From Paenibacillus sinopodophylli (lineage in GTDB: Bacteria; Bacillota; Bacilli; Paenibacillales; Paenibacillaceae), in contig NZ_VDBO01000001.1 of assembly GCF_005930355.1 (NCBI RefSeq), positions 1,667,403 through 1,731,402 on the forward strand: a stretch of 64,000 nt of DNA. Direction: 5' to 3'. How positions within the stretch are numbered: the first letter of the stretch is position 1; each line of letters starts with the position of its first letter. The position numbers were made by a program, and so were the translations under genes. This document shows, in pieces, positions 63,301 through 64,000 of the stretch. The notes under the pieces are model-generated. The model was not told the DNA's origin, searched no databases, and worked only from the letters and a program-made list of their open reading frames with translations.

Positions 63301-64000
63301 CTTCGTTGTACTCGGATTCGTTCCAGCTACCAGGCTTGCTTCTGGTGCCGCCGCTGGCTTGATGTCCGCACTGCTTACCGTCCATGTTTTTGATACCGAA
63401 TGATTGGCTGTTAACCGTACCGTAATAATATCGTTGATACTTGCACTAATATCATCTGAAGTACCTGTGAAAGGCGTGTAGGTACTACCATCCGTCGAAT
63501 ACTCCATGCCATTGTCAAAATAACTCAGCTTTGTTGTACCGCCATCCGTTCCTTGCGTCAACGCACCCTTCCATAGTTGCGGGTATTGACCAGCAACAAA
63601 ATACCAAACCGAAGGATCCCAGCTGCCGAATGTGGCTGCATCCTGCATCTGGGCGGTTGTTCTAGGATCACCTTTTCCCGTATCCGATTTCCCTGATGTT
63701 GTGCTGTTATAAAAGCTGCCGCTGAAAGATGCAGATCCCGTTCCAGCATAAATTCCCAGCAAGCCACCAACATCAAATCCAGTTCCGGTTACTACGCCTG
63801 TGGAGTAGCTGCTCGCGACGGTCCCGCCAAAATAACCGTTATTAATTCCAGCCAAACCACCTACATTATTTACACCTGTCACACTTCCCGTCGCATAGCT
63901 GTTTCTAATCGGTCCTTCCATATTATAGGCAACTAAACCGCCTACATAATCCGCTGTTCCTGTTATATTTCCAGTCGCATAGCTTTGGCTAATGGTACCT
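60367..64000 (-). CDS. SLH-anchored surface protein with GLUG motifs and tandem repeats (5' end outside window)
   Basis: The frame is open through base 64000, so the 1210 residues seen are the C-terminal part; ATG 63921 is internal. The first ~60 residues are GLUG-type repeats (YATGSVTGVNNVGGLAGINNG). A linker with 'EYKINEGSYAAVNADE' precedes five ~96-residue tandem repeats (63096-61660; core TAYTATITITPKxGYTLTGV and GVVTAVFPAT). A cadherin-like/Pro-Thr-rich segment, a ZU5-like domain (PAGSAGKVSLGDDASIAIPEDATGKELKV) and three SLH repeats follow (VSFSDISGHWAEANI...; ...ITRAEMAAMVAIAL; ...LATRAEAVTVLLKVL). It is a wall-attached adhesin or glycan-binding scaffold; no catalytic domain lies within the window. 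Confidence 0.9.
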   Translation of the reverse strand, partial: GTISQSYATGNITGTADYVGGLVAYNMEGPIRNSYATGSVTGVNNVGGLAGINNGYFGGTVASSYSTGVVTGTGFDVGGLLGIYAGTGSASFSGSFYNSTTSGKSDTGKGDPRTTAQMQDAATFGSWDPSVWYFVAGQYPQLWKGALTQGTDGGTTKLSYFDNGMEYSTDGSTYTPFTGTSDDISASINDIITVRLTANHSVSKTWTVSSADIKPAAAPEASLVAGTNPSTTKLIDMTDELEYKINEGSYAAVNADETSVDNISVSAGDQIYVRTAETSDQPASYEQVLNVIAENIKLVTITSSEINGVTVPAAGETPVATLADTTEYSATIAWLPAHSTFATNTAYTATITITPKNGYTVTGVTEDLFEVYGATASNDADAGIITALFPATDATVAAAITGVTVPVAGATPVTELDAPAYTATVNWSPVHTTFAPSTAYTATVSLTPKEGYTLIGVTDDYYTVAGAQASNEAGSGGLTAAFPATAATITTATIAGITVPEAGAVPVTTLTDTSEYTATIAWSPVSVTFSTYTAYTATITVSPKEGYTLTGVAEDFFTVAGAITTTSAADSGVVTAVFPATAATITTSAIAGVTVPVTGETPVAELPETDDYTATITWLPAGSTFAGNTAYTAAITITPKPGRTLTGVDEDFYTVQGATSTTNNVETGVVTAVFPATATVISATAITGVTAPVYGEIPVTTLVETTAYTAAINWSPEAVQYAPNTAYTATITITPKAGYTLTGVEANSFTVAGATATHAANTGVVTAVFPATAPASTAATLTSTIGTVSIGGTANETITGIPFGTTLTAVVNAITPAAQASFGVFEADGTTVATALATGIKVIVTAQDGITKVTYVVTVNAAPPTDGPSPTPVTVPTTPSSTAVTTPKPIETVTSTNGSITVPAGSAGKVSLGDDASIAIPEDATGKELKVTIEKVQNTQSLLTKEEILLSSVFEILKNFSENFNKPVSLSLVFNPTSLTNNQRAAIFYYDEVKKIWVEVIGSKVSGNTITVTVNHFTKFAVLAVDTNAVNVSFSDISGHWAEANIKQAVSSGIVNGYLDGTFKPSEIVTRAEFVVMLMNMLKPQVEGKALTFTDTASIGAWAQQAVGQALQAGIINGYEDGSFRPNAQITRAEMAAMVAIALSHASEANAITGFADDESIPTWAIGSIAFMKQSGLMQGKGNNEFAPKDLATRAEAVTVLLKVLAQETK
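61660..63096 (-). repeat. Five tandem ~287-bp (96-residue) repeats
   Basis: Units begin with I-x-G-V-T-V-P-x-x-G at about 63096, 62808, 62523, 62235 and 61948. Each contains TAYTAT...PK-GYTLTGV near the middle and VFPAT at the end. They are recognisable at the DNA level (GCTGTTGCTGGGAATACCGC recurs) yet clearly diverged, so the array is probably old. Confidence 0.88.

Overview
The window reads as a low-to-mid GC, spore-former-type Firmicute of the Paenibacillus/Cohnella group. Signs are strong Shine-Dalgarno sites with many TTG starts, YesM/YesN-type sensor kinase and AraC-type response regulator pairs, sugar ABC importers without their own ATPase gene, and giant secreted proteins ending in S-layer homology (SLH) repeats. 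No tRNA, rRNA or CRISPR array was seen.

Layout. 1-5 kb: a Tubulin_2/FtsZ-like GTPase (cut by the window edge) downstream of a membrane-anchored VWA protein. Divergent to them are a 51-residue membrane peptide overlapping a zinc-ribbon membrane protein, and a basic hypothetical protein. 5-8.4 kb: a ThuA-like protein divergent from an AraC regulator, then a MarR/nitroreductase/monooxygenase operon. 8.4-26 kb: a galactan-type glycan locus with an AraC-type response regulator, a solute-binding protein, two permeases, a GH43-like secreted enzyme, a second (orphan) binding protein next to the YesM kinase, and a 2225-residue GH53 galactanase with SLH repeats. 26-29.5 kb: a GNAT enzyme, a NarL-type two-component pair, and a divergent 31-residue membrane peptide abutting a stand-alone LuxR-type HTH protein.

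29.5-45.5 kb is a mosaic accessory region: proline dehydrogenase, AraC and TetR regulators, a DHA2 drug exporter whose terminator loop is interrupted by an IS3-family element, a short-chain dehydrogenase with a TetR regulator, a decayed acetyltransferase, a SufR-like Fe-S regulator and a YumC-like ferredoxin reductase with similar AT-rich palindromes. It also has two copies (one broken) of a DUF2975/XRE pair bracketing a two-component system plus lipoprotein operon, and a frame-disrupted Imm11/DUF1629 immunity-type gene. Several of these genes carry single-base lesions. 45.8-48 kb: a GMC oxidoreductase fused to a gluconate-dehydrogenase subunit 3 domain, with a perfect 22-bp palindrome upstream.

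48.4-60 kb is a second glycan locus, consistent with glucuronoxylan: YesM kinase, YesN regulator, binding protein, two permeases, a GH2 enzyme and a GH115-type alpha-glucuronidase, all on the minus strand. 60.4-64 kb: the 3' part of a second giant SLH protein with five ~96-residue repeats and GLUG motifs, running off the window.

The two glycan loci share one logic. A membrane kinase senses extracellular sugar, its AraC-type partner switches on the importer and hydrolases, and cre-like sites suggest catabolite repression. Both importers probably borrow a shared MsmX-type ATPase. Family names are recognised from the translated sequences; no database search was possible.
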